Source: Bacteroides stercorirosoris
Lineage (GTDB): Bacteria; Bacteroidota; Bacteroidia; Bacteroidales; Bacteroidaceae
Assembly (NCBI RefSeq): GCF_900142015.1
Contig: NZ_FQZN01000021.1
Span: 1 to 64,000, forward strand
Reading direction: 5' to 3'
DNA: 64,000 bases
Part shown: positions 25,341 to 34,442 of the stretch, in pieces
How positions within the stretch are numbered: position 1 is the stretch's first letter
Layout of the letters: each line of letters begins with the position of its first letter
Position numbers and translations under genes: made by a program
Notes under the pieces: generated by a model
Told to the model about the DNA's origin: nothing
What the model saw: only the letters and a program-made list of their open reading frames with translations
The model's database searches: none

Positions 25341-26045
25341 ATGTGGCCATTCCGTAAGACAACAACCCTCGCACAGAGTGGCATCCTGAAAGGGATAACC
25401 GACTGCCATAGCCATCTTCTTCCGGGAGTGGATGACGGGGTGGAGACGTTGGATGAATCACTCCGGATTTTAGATACGATGGAAAAGCAGGGAGTCAGAA
25501 AGGTGTGGCTCACGCCGCACATCATGGAGGACATCCCCAATGAAACCGCAACCCTGCGAGAGAAGTTCCGGGAACTGGAACAGAGTTATAATGGTACGAT
25601 GGAGTTGGCTTTGGCGGCGGAATACATGATGGACAACCTCTTCGAGGAACGTCTGGAAAAGAATGACCTGCTGCCCTTGGAGGAGGGGAAACGCTACCTC
25701 TTGGTGGAAACCTCCTATTTCAATCCACCGATGGGCCTGCTCTCCGTCCTGCAACGCATCCAAAAGAAAGGCTATTACCCGTTGCTGGCACATCCCGAAC
25801 GGTACGAATACATGCAGAAGAAGGACTACAAGGCCTTGAAGGAAGAACACATCTTTTTCCAGCTCAACGTACCCTCGTTGACCGGGATGTATGGCAGACA
25901 TGTGCAGGAAAAGGCGGAAGCCTTGCTGAAAGCCAAGGCGTACTACTGTATCGGTTGCGATATCCATTCAGCGTTTTTTTACCATAAATTATTACAATCT
26001 GATATTCGTAAAAAGATCGTAATGAATTTTCGGGAAGAATCCTAA
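25341..26045 (+). CDS. PHP-type protein-tyrosine phosphatase (CpsB/YwqE family)
   Basis: 234 residues. The metal-binding motifs of the PHP fold are present: DCHSHLLPGVDDG (22-34), LTPHIM, LLAHPERY and GCDIHS. These phosphatases remove phosphate from the tyrosine-rich tail of the cognate kinase, so it should act on the Wzc homologue 43 bp upstream and set the kinase cycle that controls polymer length. Manganese dependence is known for the family. Length is slightly short of the usual 245-255. Confidence 0.85.
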   Translation: MWPFRKTTTLAQSGILKGITDCHSHLLPGVDDGVETLDESLRILDTMEKQGVRKVWLTPHIMEDIPNETATLREKFRELEQSYNGTMELALAAEYMMDNLFEERLEKNDLLPLEEGKRYLLVETSYFNPPMGLLSVLQRIQKKGYYPLLAHPERYEYMQKKDYKALKEEHIFFQLNVPSLTGMYGRHVQEKAEALLKAKAYYCIGCDIHSAFFYHKLLQSDIRKKIVMNFREES

Positions 26046-26171
26046 TTTTCATGGGAATAATATAGATTTAGAAGAAGCTTGGTATGTTACATACTTCTTT
26101 CATTGGTTGTCACATATTGTCAAAGTACAAATCTTCTGAGTTAAAGCGACTGTAAATCAATATACATCCTA

Positions 26172-26495
26172 ATGCCCACAATTGTTGTAAGGTTCGAACT
26201 ATGCAGAAAAGAAACTGGTCGCGGTACGATTTATTATCGTATCTACAAAGGGCATAACCGGCGTATGGAGTTCTCCTCGCGTCTTCGCTTGTCGGCCTCT
26301 TCCTGGGATGAAGTCACGAAGACTGTCAAGGGAAATGATCCCGAGGCTTGTCGTCTCCGTACTCAGATTGAAGCCGATCTTAAACTTTTGAATCAGATTA
26401 TTACGGAAGATGTCGCCGGTTTTCTGACCATGGGTGACATGATAAGTATCTTCAAACATCGGAGAACGATAGTAAGTCCTCATCCGCTTCCTTAA
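26172..26495 (+). pseudogene. Tyrosine recombinase, N-terminal remnant
   Basis: 107 residues that match only the Arm-DNA-binding domain of Bacteroidales integrases (IVVRFELCRKETGRGTIYYR, then SSRLRLSASSWDEVTKTVKG). The core-binding and catalytic domains are absent and the frame ends in unrelated residues. It is a broken relative of the integrase at 18623, not a copy. It marks a place where two capsule segments may have been joined. Confidence 0.75.
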
Positions 26496-26536
26496 GAATT
26501 GGATTGATCAAACTGCGCAGATAAAAATATATCGTT

Positions 26537-27214
26537 ATGAAACTTAATTTTTCCCTCCATTTCAGAACATTCATGACCGGAGCGATTATTTTCTTGTCTT
26601 TGGTTATATTGTTAATCAGTTTGCCAGAAGTCGAATATTCTATTTTTGAAGATATTCTTGATGAAGAGAGTGGATTTTATATGTTGTTATTTTCTTTTTG
26701 TCTCATCTTTTTTTCCTATGGAATAGGGATGATGTTGGAGATTATATCGAATCCGTTTCCACGAGCTACTTATTTAATCAAACATTTGGATAGTTATTTG
26801 GGAATATTTACACATACCGATTCAATTGTTCAGAAATCTGAAGCATATAAGGCTCTTTATCGGATTGATGTAAAAGGGACAATTGGTAATTTGAAGGTTT
26901 ACAGATACATGTTCACATATATCATATCCCGAAATGATAATCTGAACAGAGAGATACAAGGATGTATTTTCAGGATATATGCCATGTTATCGCTACTTAT
27001 AGCGGCGGTTTTCTTGCTTGTAGCGATTCTGATACAATTCTTATTTGCAGATATTGATTTTAGTGACGCACCTGCATTTAATGTGACTTTGGTAATTTTA
27101 TTAATGATCAGTATCATGCTTTTGTATAGGGCATGGCAAAAGAGTAAAAGAAGATTTCTTGATGAGATGGAACAAGCATATTATGTTTTAACAGAGTTCC
27201 CTGCAGATGAATAA
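26537..27214 (+). CDS. Four-pass membrane protein of unknown function
   Basis: 225 residues with two pairs of membrane segments (about 10-28, 48-68, 150-172, 186-203) and a cytoplasmic middle of about 80 residues. The last 20 residues are charged. I recognise no family. The gene is AT-rich next to its neighbours and stands between the Wzc/phosphatase genes and the rhamnose genes, 20 bp before rfbA. It has no sugar-enzyme motif, so a role in capsule synthesis is not shown. Confidence 0.6.
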   Translation: MKLNFSLHFRTFMTGAIIFLSLVILLISLPEVEYSIFEDILDEESGFYMLLFSFCLIFFSYGIGMMLEIISNPFPRATYLIKHLDSYLGIFTHTDSIVQKSEAYKALYRIDVKGTIGNLKVYRYMFTYIISRNDNLNREIQGCIFRIYAMLSLLIAAVFLLVAILIQFLFADIDFSDAPAFNVTLVILLMISIMLLYRAWQKSKRRFLDEMEQAYYVLTEFPADE

Positions 27215-27234
27215 AATGAATTAATATCGTTTTT

Positions 27235-28140
27235 ATGAAAGGTATCGTATTAGCGGGGGGAAGCGGGACACGCTTATACCCCATCACAAAGGGAGTAAGC
27301 AAGCAATTGCTTCCCATATTTGACAAGCCGATGGTTTATTATCCGATTTCGGTCTTGATGTTAGCTGGCATTCGGGAGATTTTGATCATCTCCACCCCTT
27401 ACGACCTGCCGGGGTTCAAACGGCTTTTAGGTGACGGTTCGAATTATGGCGTACATTTTGAGTATGCCGAGCAACCCTCTCCCGACGGGCTGGCACAGGC
27501 ATTCCTTATCGGAGAAGAGTTCATCGGGAATGATTCCGTCTGTCTGGTATTAGGTGATAATATCTTTCATGGAAACGGTTTTACGGCTATGCTGAAAGAA
27601 GCTGTGCAGATTGCCGAGCAGGAACAAAAGGCGACGGTATTTGGCTATTGGGTTAATGATCCGGAACGCTATGGTGTAGCTGAGTTTGATATAAGAGGTA
27701 ATTGCCTCTCCATTGAGGAAAAGCCGGAACAGCCAAAATCCAACTATGCGGTAGTCGGGCTTTATTTCTATCCGAATAAAGTGGTGGATGTAGCCAAACA
27801 TATCAAGCCTTCGGCACGTGGGGAGTTGGAGATTACCGCCGTGAACCAGCGGTTCTTGGAGGATAAGGAACTGAAGGTACAGACCTTGGGCAGAGGATTC
27901 GCTTGGCTTGATACCGGTACGCACGACTCCCTTTCGGAAGCATCTACCTATATTGAGGTGATTGAGAAACGGCAAGGATTGAAAGTGGCTTGTCTGGAAG
28001 GTATCGCCTACCGCAAAGGATGGATTGACCGCGAGAAGATGCAGCAGTTGGCTCGACCGATGTCGAAGAACCCGTACGGACAATATCTGTTGAAAGTGAT
28101 TGAAGAGGTGGAACGTACAGGGAAAGATAATTTGGATTGA
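27235..28140 (+). CDS. rfbA: Glucose-1-phosphate thymidylyltransferase (RmlA)
   Basis: 301 residues with the nucleotidyltransferase signature AGGSGTRLYPIT near the N-terminus, VLGDNIFHG with the metal-binding Asp, and EEKPEQPKSNYAVVGLYFY. It makes dTDP-glucose from dTTP and glucose 1-phosphate, first step to dTDP-L-rhamnose. Full length. First of four contiguous genes rfbA-C-D-B. Confidence 0.95.
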   Translation: MKGIVLAGGSGTRLYPITKGVSKQLLPIFDKPMVYYPISVLMLAGIREILIISTPYDLPGFKRLLGDGSNYGVHFEYAEQPSPDGLAQAFLIGEEFIGNDSVCLVLGDNIFHGNGFTAMLKEAVQIAEQEQKATVFGYWVNDPERYGVAEFDIRGNCLSIEEKPEQPKSNYAVVGLYFYPNKVVDVAKHIKPSARGELEITAVNQRFLEDKELKVQTLGRGFAWLDTGTHDSLSEASTYIEVIEKRQGLKVACLEGIAYRKGWIDREKMQQLARPMSKNPYGQYLLKVIEEVERTGKDNLD

Positions 28141-28141
28141 C

Positions 28142-28714
28142 ATGGAAGTAATAAAGACAGCGATAGAGGGTGTGGTCATCATCAAGCCACGCATTTTTAC
28201 GGATGCCAGAGGCTATTTCTTTGAAAGTTTCTCCCAAAAGGAATTTGACGAGAAGGTACGCCCCATCCGTTTTGTACAGGATAATGAAAGCAAGTCAAGC
28301 TACGGCGTGATGCGCGGACTGCATTATCAGAAGATGCCTTATACACAGAGCAAACTGGTACGCTGTGTGAAAGGAGCCGTATTGGATGTGGCGGTTGACA
28401 TACGGGAAGGATCTCCTACATTCGGACAACATGTGGCTGTGGAACTGACCGAGGAAAACCACCGGCAGTTCTTCATCCCGAAAGGGTTCGCACATGGTTT
28501 TGCCGTATTAAGCGAAGAAGCCGTATTCCAATACAAATGCGATGAATTCTATGCCCCGGAAAGCGAAGGCGGCATACAGCTGATAGACGAAGCATTGGGC
28601 ATTGACTGGAGAGTCCCGGTAGAGAATGCCATCCTTTCGGAGAAAGACCTGCACAGGGCATGCTTAAAGGATTCCGTATTGGATTTCAAATACGGAGAAG
28701 ATTTGTATAAATAA
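28142..28714 (+). CDS. rfbC: dTDP-4-dehydrorhamnose 3,5-epimerase (RmlC)
   Basis: 190 residues from the ATG at 28142, one base after the rfbA stop codon. An upstream start inside rfbA is possible but gives a non-family extension. The cupin fold motifs are seen: RGYFFESFSQKEFD, VRFVQDNES-like IRFVQDNESKSSYGVMRGLH, with the active-site His in RGLHYQ, and FIPKGFAHGFAVLS. Third reaction of the rhamnose pathway. Confidence 0.95.
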   Translation: MEVIKTAIEGVVIIKPRIFTDARGYFFESFSQKEFDEKVRPIRFVQDNESKSSYGVMRGLHYQKMPYTQSKLVRCVKGAVLDVAVDIREGSPTFGQHVAVELTEENHRQFFIPKGFAHGFAVLSEEAVFQYKCDEFYAPESEGGIQLIDEALGIDWRVPVENAILSEKDLHRACLKDSVLDFKYGEDLYK

Positions 28715-28724
28715 GAAACTTGAT

Positions 28725-29594
28725 ATGAACATTCTAGTGACAGGAAGCAACGGGCAGTTAGGCAATGAGATGGTCCGGGTTTCCGGCAAGAGCAAAGAAC
28801 GCTATGTCTTTACGGACATTGCGGAATTGGATATTACGAAACTGGATGCCGTTCTTTCGCTTGTACGGAAAGAACAGATTGACGTAATTGTTAATTGTGC
28901 TGCCTATACCAATGTAGATAAGGCAGAGGATGATGAAAAGACGGCAGACTTGATCAATCATGTAGCTGTCGGTTATTTGGCTGCGGCAGCCAAGTCTGTC
29001 AATGCCACACTTATCCATATATCTACCGATTATGTTTTTAGGGGAATCAACTACGTTCCTTTTACGGAAGAGGACATGACGGAACCGACCGGTGTATATG
29101 GCAAGACAAAGCTTGCAGGAGAAGAAGCCGTTGTCAATTCAGGCTGCAATTATATAATACTGCGCACTGCATGGCTATACTCGGCATGGGGCAAGAACTT
29201 CGTGAAAACCATGCTGAAATTGACGGAAGAGAAAGACATATTGCCTGTCATTTTCGACCAGATAGGCACACCCACTTTTGCCGGTGATCTGGCAGATGCC
29301 ATAGGTTGGATTCTTGACAGGAGAATGACCGACAAGAAAGGCATTTATCATTTCAGCAATGAGGGAGTATGCTCTTGGTATGACTTTGCGGCAGTTATAG
29401 CCCGATTGGCCGGAAACGAGTGTGATGTCCGCCCGATTCATACCTTTGAATATCCGAGCAAGGTGAAACGTCCGCATTATTCGGTTTTGGACAAAACGAA
29501 GTTCCGCGAGACGTTCGGTTACAAGATTCCGCATTGGATGGAATCGTTGGAAAAATGTATCAACCAGATAAAAGCACAGAACAATGGGATTTAA
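28725..29594 (+). CDS. rfbD: dTDP-4-dehydrorhamnose reductase (RmlD)
   Basis: 289 residues. Rossmann motif TGSNGQLGNE at the N-terminus, NCAAYTNVDKAEDD, and the SDR catalytic pair in VYGKTKLAGE (Tyr and Lys). It reduces the keto-sugar to dTDP-L-rhamnose with NADPH. The gene overlaps rfbB by 11 bp. Confidence 0.95.
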   Translation: MNILVTGSNGQLGNEMVRVSGKSKERYVFTDIAELDITKLDAVLSLVRKEQIDVIVNCAAYTNVDKAEDDEKTADLINHVAVGYLAAAAKSVNATLIHISTDYVFRGINYVPFTEEDMTEPTGVYGKTKLAGEEAVVNSGCNYIILRTAWLYSAWGKNFVKTMLKLTEEKDILPVIFDQIGTPTFAGDLADAIGWILDRRMTDKKGIYHFSNEGVCSWYDFAAVIARLAGNECDVRPIHTFEYPSKVKRPHYSVLDKTKFRETFGYKIPHWMESLEKCINQIKAQNNGI

Positions 29595-30726
29595 ACGGAA
29601 TATACTTATTACGGGTGGCGCAGGCTTCATCGGCAGCCATGTGGTGCGCCTGTTTGTGAACAAATATGCGGACTATCACATTGTCAATCTTGACAAATTG
29701 ACTTATGCAGGTAATCTGGCTAACCTGAAAGATATTGAGGACAAGCCGAATTACCTCTTTGTGAAAGCCGACATTTGCGACTTTGCCAAGCTCCAGGAGC
29801 TGATGAACGGGTACCACGTGGACGGAATCATTCATCTGGCAGCAGAGAGCCACGTGGACAGAAGTATTAAAGATCCTTTTACGTTTGCACAAACAAACGT
29901 GATGGGTACACTTGCTTTGCTGCAAGCCGCCAAACTTTATTGGGAGTCGTTGCCCGAAGGTTATGAGGGGAAACGTTTCTATCACATCTCTACCGATGAG
30001 GTATATGGGGCATTGGAGCTGACCCATCCCGAAGGCGTGGAACCTCCCTTTACCACTACCGCCTCTTCCGCTGAGCACCATTTGGCATACGGCAAAGATT
30101 TCTTCTATGAAGACACCAAATACAATCCGCACAGCCCCTATTCGGCAAGCAAGGCAAGCAGCGACCATTTTGTCCGTGCCTTTCACGACACTTACGGCAT
30201 GCCAACCATCGTGACCAACTGTTCCAACAACTATGGCCCTTACCAGTTCCCGGAAAAGCTGATACCGCTCTTCATCAACAATATCCGCCATCGTAAACCG
30301 CTGCCTGTCTATGGAAAAGGCGAGAACGTGCGCGACTGGCTCTATGTGGAAGACCATGCCCGTGCTATCGATGTCATTTTCCACAATGGCAGGGTTGCCG
30401 ACACCTATAATATCGGAGGCTTCAACGAATGGAAGAACATCGACATCATCAAGGTCATCATCAAAACCGTTGACCGCCTCTTAGGCAATCCCGAAGGCGC
30501 GTCACTCGACCTGATTACCTACGTCACCGATCGCAAGGGGCACGATATGCGCTATGCCATCGACTCTACCAAACTCCAGAAGGAACTCGGTTGGGAACCC
30601 AGCCTCCAGTTTGAGGAAGGTATCGAGAAGACCGTCCGTTGGTATCTCGACCATCAAGAGTGGATGGATCATATTACTTCGGGAGAGTATGAAAAGTACT
30701 ACGAGGAGATGTATAAAAATAGGTAA
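29584..30726 (+). CDS. rfbB: dTDP-glucose 4,6-dehydratase (RmlB)
   Basis: 380 residues. NAD-binding TGGAGFIGSHVV at the start, HLAAESHVDRSI, STDEVYG, and the catalytic YSASKASSDHFVRA. Forms dTDP-4-keto-6-deoxyglucose, second step of the pathway. The last 22 codons are echoed by a remnant at 32352-32417, so the locus once held or received another rfbB. Confidence 0.95.
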   Translation: MGFKRNILITGGAGFIGSHVVRLFVNKYADYHIVNLDKLTYAGNLANLKDIEDKPNYLFVKADICDFAKLQELMNGYHVDGIIHLAAESHVDRSIKDPFTFAQTNVMGTLALLQAAKLYWESLPEGYEGKRFYHISTDEVYGALELTHPEGVEPPFTTTASSAEHHLAYGKDFFYEDTKYNPHSPYSASKASSDHFVRAFHDTYGMPTIVTNCSNNYGPYQFPEKLIPLFINNIRHRKPLPVYGKGENVRDWLYVEDHARAIDVIFHNGRVADTYNIGGFNEWKNIDIIKVIIKTVDRLLGNPEGASLDLITYVTDRKGHDMRYAIDSTKLQKELGWEPSLQFEEGIEKTVRWYLDHQEWMDHITSGEYEKYYEEMYKNR

Positions 30727-30728
30727 GG

Positions 30729-30769
30729 AAATGTGCCGAATTTGATTTTTTTGACTTGTCGGCACATTT
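30729..30769 (+). terminator. Hairpin after rfbB, possible terminator
   Basis: AAATGTGCCGA (30729-30739) pairs perfectly with TCGGCACATTT (30759-30769) around 19 nt, followed by TTTCC. The T tract is short. Transcripts from the UpxY-dependent promoter would have to pass it to reach the glycosyltransferase genes; it may also end the minus-strand remnant that follows. Confidence 0.5.
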
Positions 30770-30784
30770 TCCTAATGCAATACA

Positions 30785-31006
30785 CTAATGGAACACTTCC
30801 CGATATTCCTCGCAATCAAAGCAAGGGCAGGCTTTCTTCACACCGGGCAACTCCCGATGTCCCACAACCAGGGCTTGCGGAAAGAGGCGGTGGAGTTTCC
30901 AAAGCAGTTCCAGCAAGGCCACCCTCTGTTCCATGGTCCGGGTGTCGGAAGGTTTTCCGTCCGCATCCAATCTGCCTTCATAGCAGATGCCGATGCTGCA
31001 ACGGTT
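30785..31006 (-). pseudogene. N-acetylmuramoyl-L-alanine amidase, C-terminal remnant
   Basis: About 70 residues, NRCSIGICYEGRLDADGKPS to VGHRELPGVKKACPCFDCEE, match the end of phage-type (Amidase_2) amidases common beside Bacteroides capsule loci. The N-terminal half with the zinc ligands and start is gone; the frame beyond 31006 is unrelated. The missing part was replaced by the plus-strand pair at 31017-32225. Confidence 0.75.
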
Positions 31007-31016
31007 AAGAGAAAAT

Positions 31017-31382
31017 ATGAAATATGAGATATTTCTGAAACTCATTGATAAGGTTGATTATTTCTGGAATTTCCAATACTTATCAACTGGAGCAATATGG
31101 GTATTCATAATAGGCAGTGACCTTCATCTGAGATCTTCTCAGAAAGTAATTTTTACCCTAATTTACATTGCTTTTATGTCATTCAATTATGCAGCACATC
31201 TGAGAGGCTATTTGTTTCTTGAGGCTTTCATTGCAGAGATAAAAAATGATGTCATGGATGATTTCAAAACTCAAAAGATAAAACAGCGGGTACAGAAATT
31301 GTCCTATAAGAAGCAACGTATAATCTGTAGTGTTGTGTATGTAATTTTATCATGTATAACTGTTTATTTAATTTGGGCATAA
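31017..31382 (+). CDS. Small membrane protein next to LRAT-like gene
   Basis: 121 residues from the ATG at 31017 (MKYEIFLKLIDKVDYFWNF). Three hydrophobic segments at about 20-38, 45-65 and 100-118, the middle connected by a Lys-rich loop (KTQKIKQRVQKLSYKKQRI). No family recognised. It ends 3 bp before the LRAT-like gene and probably forms a two-gene unit with it. This pair replaced part of the amidase gene. Confidence 0.6.
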   Translation: MKYEIFLKLIDKVDYFWNFQYLSTGAIWVFIIGSDLHLRSSQKVIFTLIYIAFMSFNYAAHLRGYLFLEAFIAEIKNDVMDDFKTQKIKQRVQKLSYKKQRIICSVVYVILSCITVYLIWA

Positions 31383-31385
31383 AAA

Positions 31386-32225
31386 ATGTACGGAGAATAC
31401 TTCAACTCAAACAGGCGTATTCCAGAAGAGGAATACGAAAACATAGAACCTGGCACACCAATCGTACTGTCGAACCCGAGTTGGGGCGCATTCAGACAGT
31501 TTGCCATTTTTGTCAATACAGAAACGATAGTCTATCAGAAGTATATCAAGCTGGAAGACGGAAGAGATGCCTATCAGATACAAGTGATGTCACTTGAAAA
31601 CTTTACTAATTATGGTGAGAACGTTCTGTTTGAATACAAACCAAGTTTCGAATATGCTACCGATACAGTAGTGGATAATGCCCTGTCATTTGTAGATGAC
31701 AACATTTATCTTGGGCTGAGAAGTGTTGTGGGAGATGATTTCGTGTTGGAATGCTTGGTAGGTACTGAAGAGTTCCCTTACGTGCTGCATAGCATGAATA
31801 TCGGTTATCATTTGTCAGAGGAACGACGAAAATTGGTTAAATACCAGCATCATGCCATTACCATTGAAGGAGGGTGGGTTATTCATTTTGCGTCAACAGA
31901 CCAAAGTGACAAACCAGTCATCACCCTGCAAAAAAACGCCAAATTACATAATCCGTGCTTGGTCACCCATGACAACGAGTCATTGCCAAGCAGACTGGAT
32001 GCAAGAAATCGTGCCATGCTGGGGTTGATGGGCATTGTTCAGTTTCATAACTATAACCTTGTTACCAACAACTGCGAGCATTTTGCAAATTGGTGTAAAA
32101 CCGGAAAGCATAAGAGCAAGCAGGTGTATAAAGCAATCGGTTCAACCGCGTGGTTGGCGTTGTCACTTATCACAAAACGCCCCAATGCTTTGGTGGCCAA
32201 AATGATTAAGGACTATCTGTTCTGA
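31386..32225 (+). CDS. LRAT/NC-domain (NlpC/P60-like) protein
   Basis: 279 residues. The C-terminal half (about 150-240) has the circularly permuted papain-like LRAT signature: His155/His156 in KYQHHAITIEGGWVIHFAS and Cys230 in VTNNCEHFANWCKTG. A hydrophobic stretch (STAWLALSLI) follows. Residues 1-145 match nothing I know. LRAT-like enzymes are acyltransferases or thiol hydrolases; bacterial ones are mostly uncharacterised. Paired with a small membrane protein and inserted among broken capsule genes, it may be an effector, a lipid-modifying enzyme or a defence gene. None is shown. Confidence 0.65.
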   Translation: MYGEYFNSNRRIPEEEYENIEPGTPIVLSNPSWGAFRQFAIFVNTETIVYQKYIKLEDGRDAYQIQVMSLENFTNYGENVLFEYKPSFEYATDTVVDNALSFVDDNIYLGLRSVVGDDFVLECLVGTEEFPYVLHSMNIGYHLSEERRKLVKYQHHAITIEGGWVIHFASTDQSDKPVITLQKNAKLHNPCLVTHDNESLPSRLDARNRAMLGLMGIVQFHNYNLVTNNCEHFANWCKTGKHKSKQVYKAIGSTAWLALSLITKRPNALVAKMIKDYLF

Positions 32226-32238
32226 TACAAACAAGTCT

Positions 32239-32352
32239 GTGAGAACGAATAATCAAATAGCAAACTACCATGACTTGTCACTTGATGTAGCAAAAGGTAT
32301 GTGTATCACGTTAGTGGTCATAGATTATATGTTTTTTTCATTCGACAAGTAG
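32239..32352 (+). pseudogene. Acyltransferase-3 family, N-terminal remnant
   Basis: A frame from a GTG at 32239 to the TAG at 32350-32352 encodes 37 residues whose core YHDLSLDVAKGMCITLVVID resembles the first membrane segment of acyltransferase-3 proteins (compare YIDMAKGLAILCIVLLHY in the intact one at 38182). The rest of the gene is gone. Confidence 0.6.
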
Positions 32353-32417
32353 GAGTAGATAACATTACTTATGGGGCGTATGAGAGGTATTATGAGGAGA
32401 TGTATAAAAGAAAGTAA
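32352..32417 (+). pseudogene. rfbB: rfbB 3'-end remnant
   Basis: 22 codons ending GAYERYYEEMYKRK and stop match the last codons of the intact rfbB (GEYEKYYEEMYKNR) with several silent and amino acid changes. They follow the acyltransferase remnant without a gap, so this is a recombination scar. In the rest of the gap to 32895 I see no gene; a 71-codon frame at 32559-32774 is open but unlike any family I know. Confidence 0.7.
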
Positions 32418-32895
32418 CAAATTTAATAGGACGTAAAACAATAGAGTTTATGTAAATTAGATTTGTTATATATCGCGTGTGCGTGTATTTCTGTAGCATG
32501 AAATATATCGAACTCAAGTTTCGGATTTAGTATTCACGTAGTTTCCGCATAGGCTTGCATGGCAGTCAACCTTTTGCAGTTAGCGATAATTTGTTCCATC
32601 AGGATTTCATCGTCCATGCCAAGCATTTCGACAACAATTGCAACCACCTCCATACCTATCTCTTGCATCCCGTATCAAGATACCGGGTATCAGGGATATG
32701 CACCCGAAAAGGTGACCATCATACAGCCCATCAAAAAAGGAAAGATGCTTTCTGGGGGAAGACAAAGAGTTTAACAGACAAGTCGCCTGTATTAGGGTGC
32801 GAATGTAAAAACTAATTAACGTAAAATCTAATACAAATATGACATTCAAGCACAAAAGTTACAGTGTCGAATATTTGGTAAAGTAAATTAACTAA

Positions 32896-34434
32896 ATGAG
32901 AAGAGAATCAAGGACAAAGAAAAGTCTGTTGAATGCGCGGATGAATATGTTGTGCTACTTCCTCACCTTGGTAGTGGCGTTCTTTACGCGCAAAACGCTA
33001 CTTGACTATTTAGGTACCGAATTTATAGGACTGACCGGTACACTTCAAAGTCTGTTGGGCTTTCTCAATCTGGCGGAGTTAGGTGTGGGCAGTGCAATAG
33101 CATACGTGTTATACAAGCCCTTGTTCGATGAGGACGAGACGAAGATTGATGGTATAATCTCAGTCTTGGGCTATCTGTATCGGAAAATCGGGAGTTGCAT
33201 TTTTATACTTGGCATCCTGTTGTCAGCCTTCTTGCCATGGATATTCGCTAATACGGGAATTTCATTAACGGTTGTATATATAGGGTTCTATTGCTTTTTG
33301 ATATCTTCTATGTTCGGCTATTTTATCAGTTATAAAATCTCTATTCTATCGGCTGATCAGCGGAATTATGTGATTACAGGTTTCTTCCAGCTTGTAAATA
33401 CCGTGAAGGTCATTCTCCAAATGGCATTGGCCTATTATACCCGTAGCTTTTATCTGTTTTTTGCCTTAGAGTTGTTAAGTGGTTTCATTCTTTCCATGTT
33501 GCTCAACCATAAGGTTTATCAATATTATCCTTGGTTGAAGACTGATGTAAGAACCGGCAAGGAACTGTATAAGGACTATCCCGAAATAGGGAAATACATC
33601 AAGCAACTTTTTACCCATAAGGTGGGAAGTTTTGTTCAAATGCAGATGCTGCCTATTTTGATATATGCTTTCGCCTCGCTTCCCACGGTGGCTCTTTATG
33701 CAAACTACACACTTGTTACGCAACGCATTCAAGGACTATTGGGAGGAATACTTGATAGTACAAATGCAGGAGTGGGCAGCTTGATATCGGAAGGTGATCA
33801 ACAAAAAATATGGAGTGTTTATAAACAACTGTTTGCTTTACGTATGTTTGCTGCCGGTGTGCTGACTTTATGTGTATCCTACCTGATTTCTTCTTTTATT
33901 TCACTATGGTTGGGGCAAGAATACATATTGCCTGATATAATAGTGTATTTGATTATCCTCCAACTGTTCTTGCAGATGCTTCGGGGAGTGACAGAACAAT
34001 TCCTGTTTGGCTACGGACTGTTCTATGATGTTTGGGCGCCTTTGGTTGAATCTGCCTTATTTATTATTTTGTCTATCGTGTTCGGATCCATATATGGACT
34101 GCCCGGAGTGCTGGCCGGCCCTGTTGGAGCCACATTGATTATCATTCATGGATGGAAACCTTATTTCCTTTTCACAAAAGGATTCAAGCTTCCTATAACG
34201 AATTACGTGAAACTACTCTTGGCGCACCTATTCCCATTATTTATAGGCTACATAGGGAGCATAAAGATGATGGAATATCTCATACCCCTTATTCATGGAC
34301 TACACAAATGGTTGCATTGGATAATTCAAGCCGCGATATTCACTGTGGTTTTCGCTTGTTTTACATTTACATTATATTACATTGCCTCGTCTGCTTTTAG
34401 AACATTTGTTCATCGTTTCTTAAAAAGAAAATAG
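32896..34434 (+). CDS. wzx: Repeat-unit flippase (Wzx, MOP superfamily)
   Basis: 512 residues with about twelve to fourteen membrane segments. The N-terminus (KSLLNARMNMLCYFLTLVVA, FFTRKTLLDYLGTEFIGLTG) is typical of PST family flippases from Bacteroidales capsule loci. It carries the undecaprenyl-linked repeat unit across the inner membrane for polymerisation. First gene of an AT-rich block of assembly genes, tightly spaced to the next (8 bp). Confidence 0.85.
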   Translation: MRRESRTKKSLLNARMNMLCYFLTLVVAFFTRKTLLDYLGTEFIGLTGTLQSLLGFLNLAELGVGSAIAYVLYKPLFDEDETKIDGIISVLGYLYRKIGSCIFILGILLSAFLPWIFANTGISLTVVYIGFYCFLISSMFGYFISYKISILSADQRNYVITGFFQLVNTVKVILQMALAYYTRSFYLFFALELLSGFILSMLLNHKVYQYYPWLKTDVRTGKELYKDYPEIGKYIKQLFTHKVGSFVQMQMLPILIYAFASLPTVALYANYTLVTQRIQGLLGGILDSTNAGVGSLISEGDQQKIWSVYKQLFALRMFAAGVLTLCVSYLISSFISLWLGQEYILPDIIVYLIILQLFLQMLRGVTEQFLFGYGLFYDVWAPLVESALFIILSIVFGSIYGLPGVLAGPVGATLIIIHGWKPYFLFTKGFKLPITNYVKLLLAHLFPLFIGYIGSIKMMEYLIPLIHGLHKWLHWIIQAAIFTVVFACFTFTLYYIASSAFRTFVHRFLKRK

Positions 34435-34442
34435 ATATTGAT

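Noticed and set aside
32559..32774. 71-codon plus-strand frame between the rfbB scar and wzx
   Set aside because: No family likeness; the region contains gene debris and a frame of this length is expected by chance.
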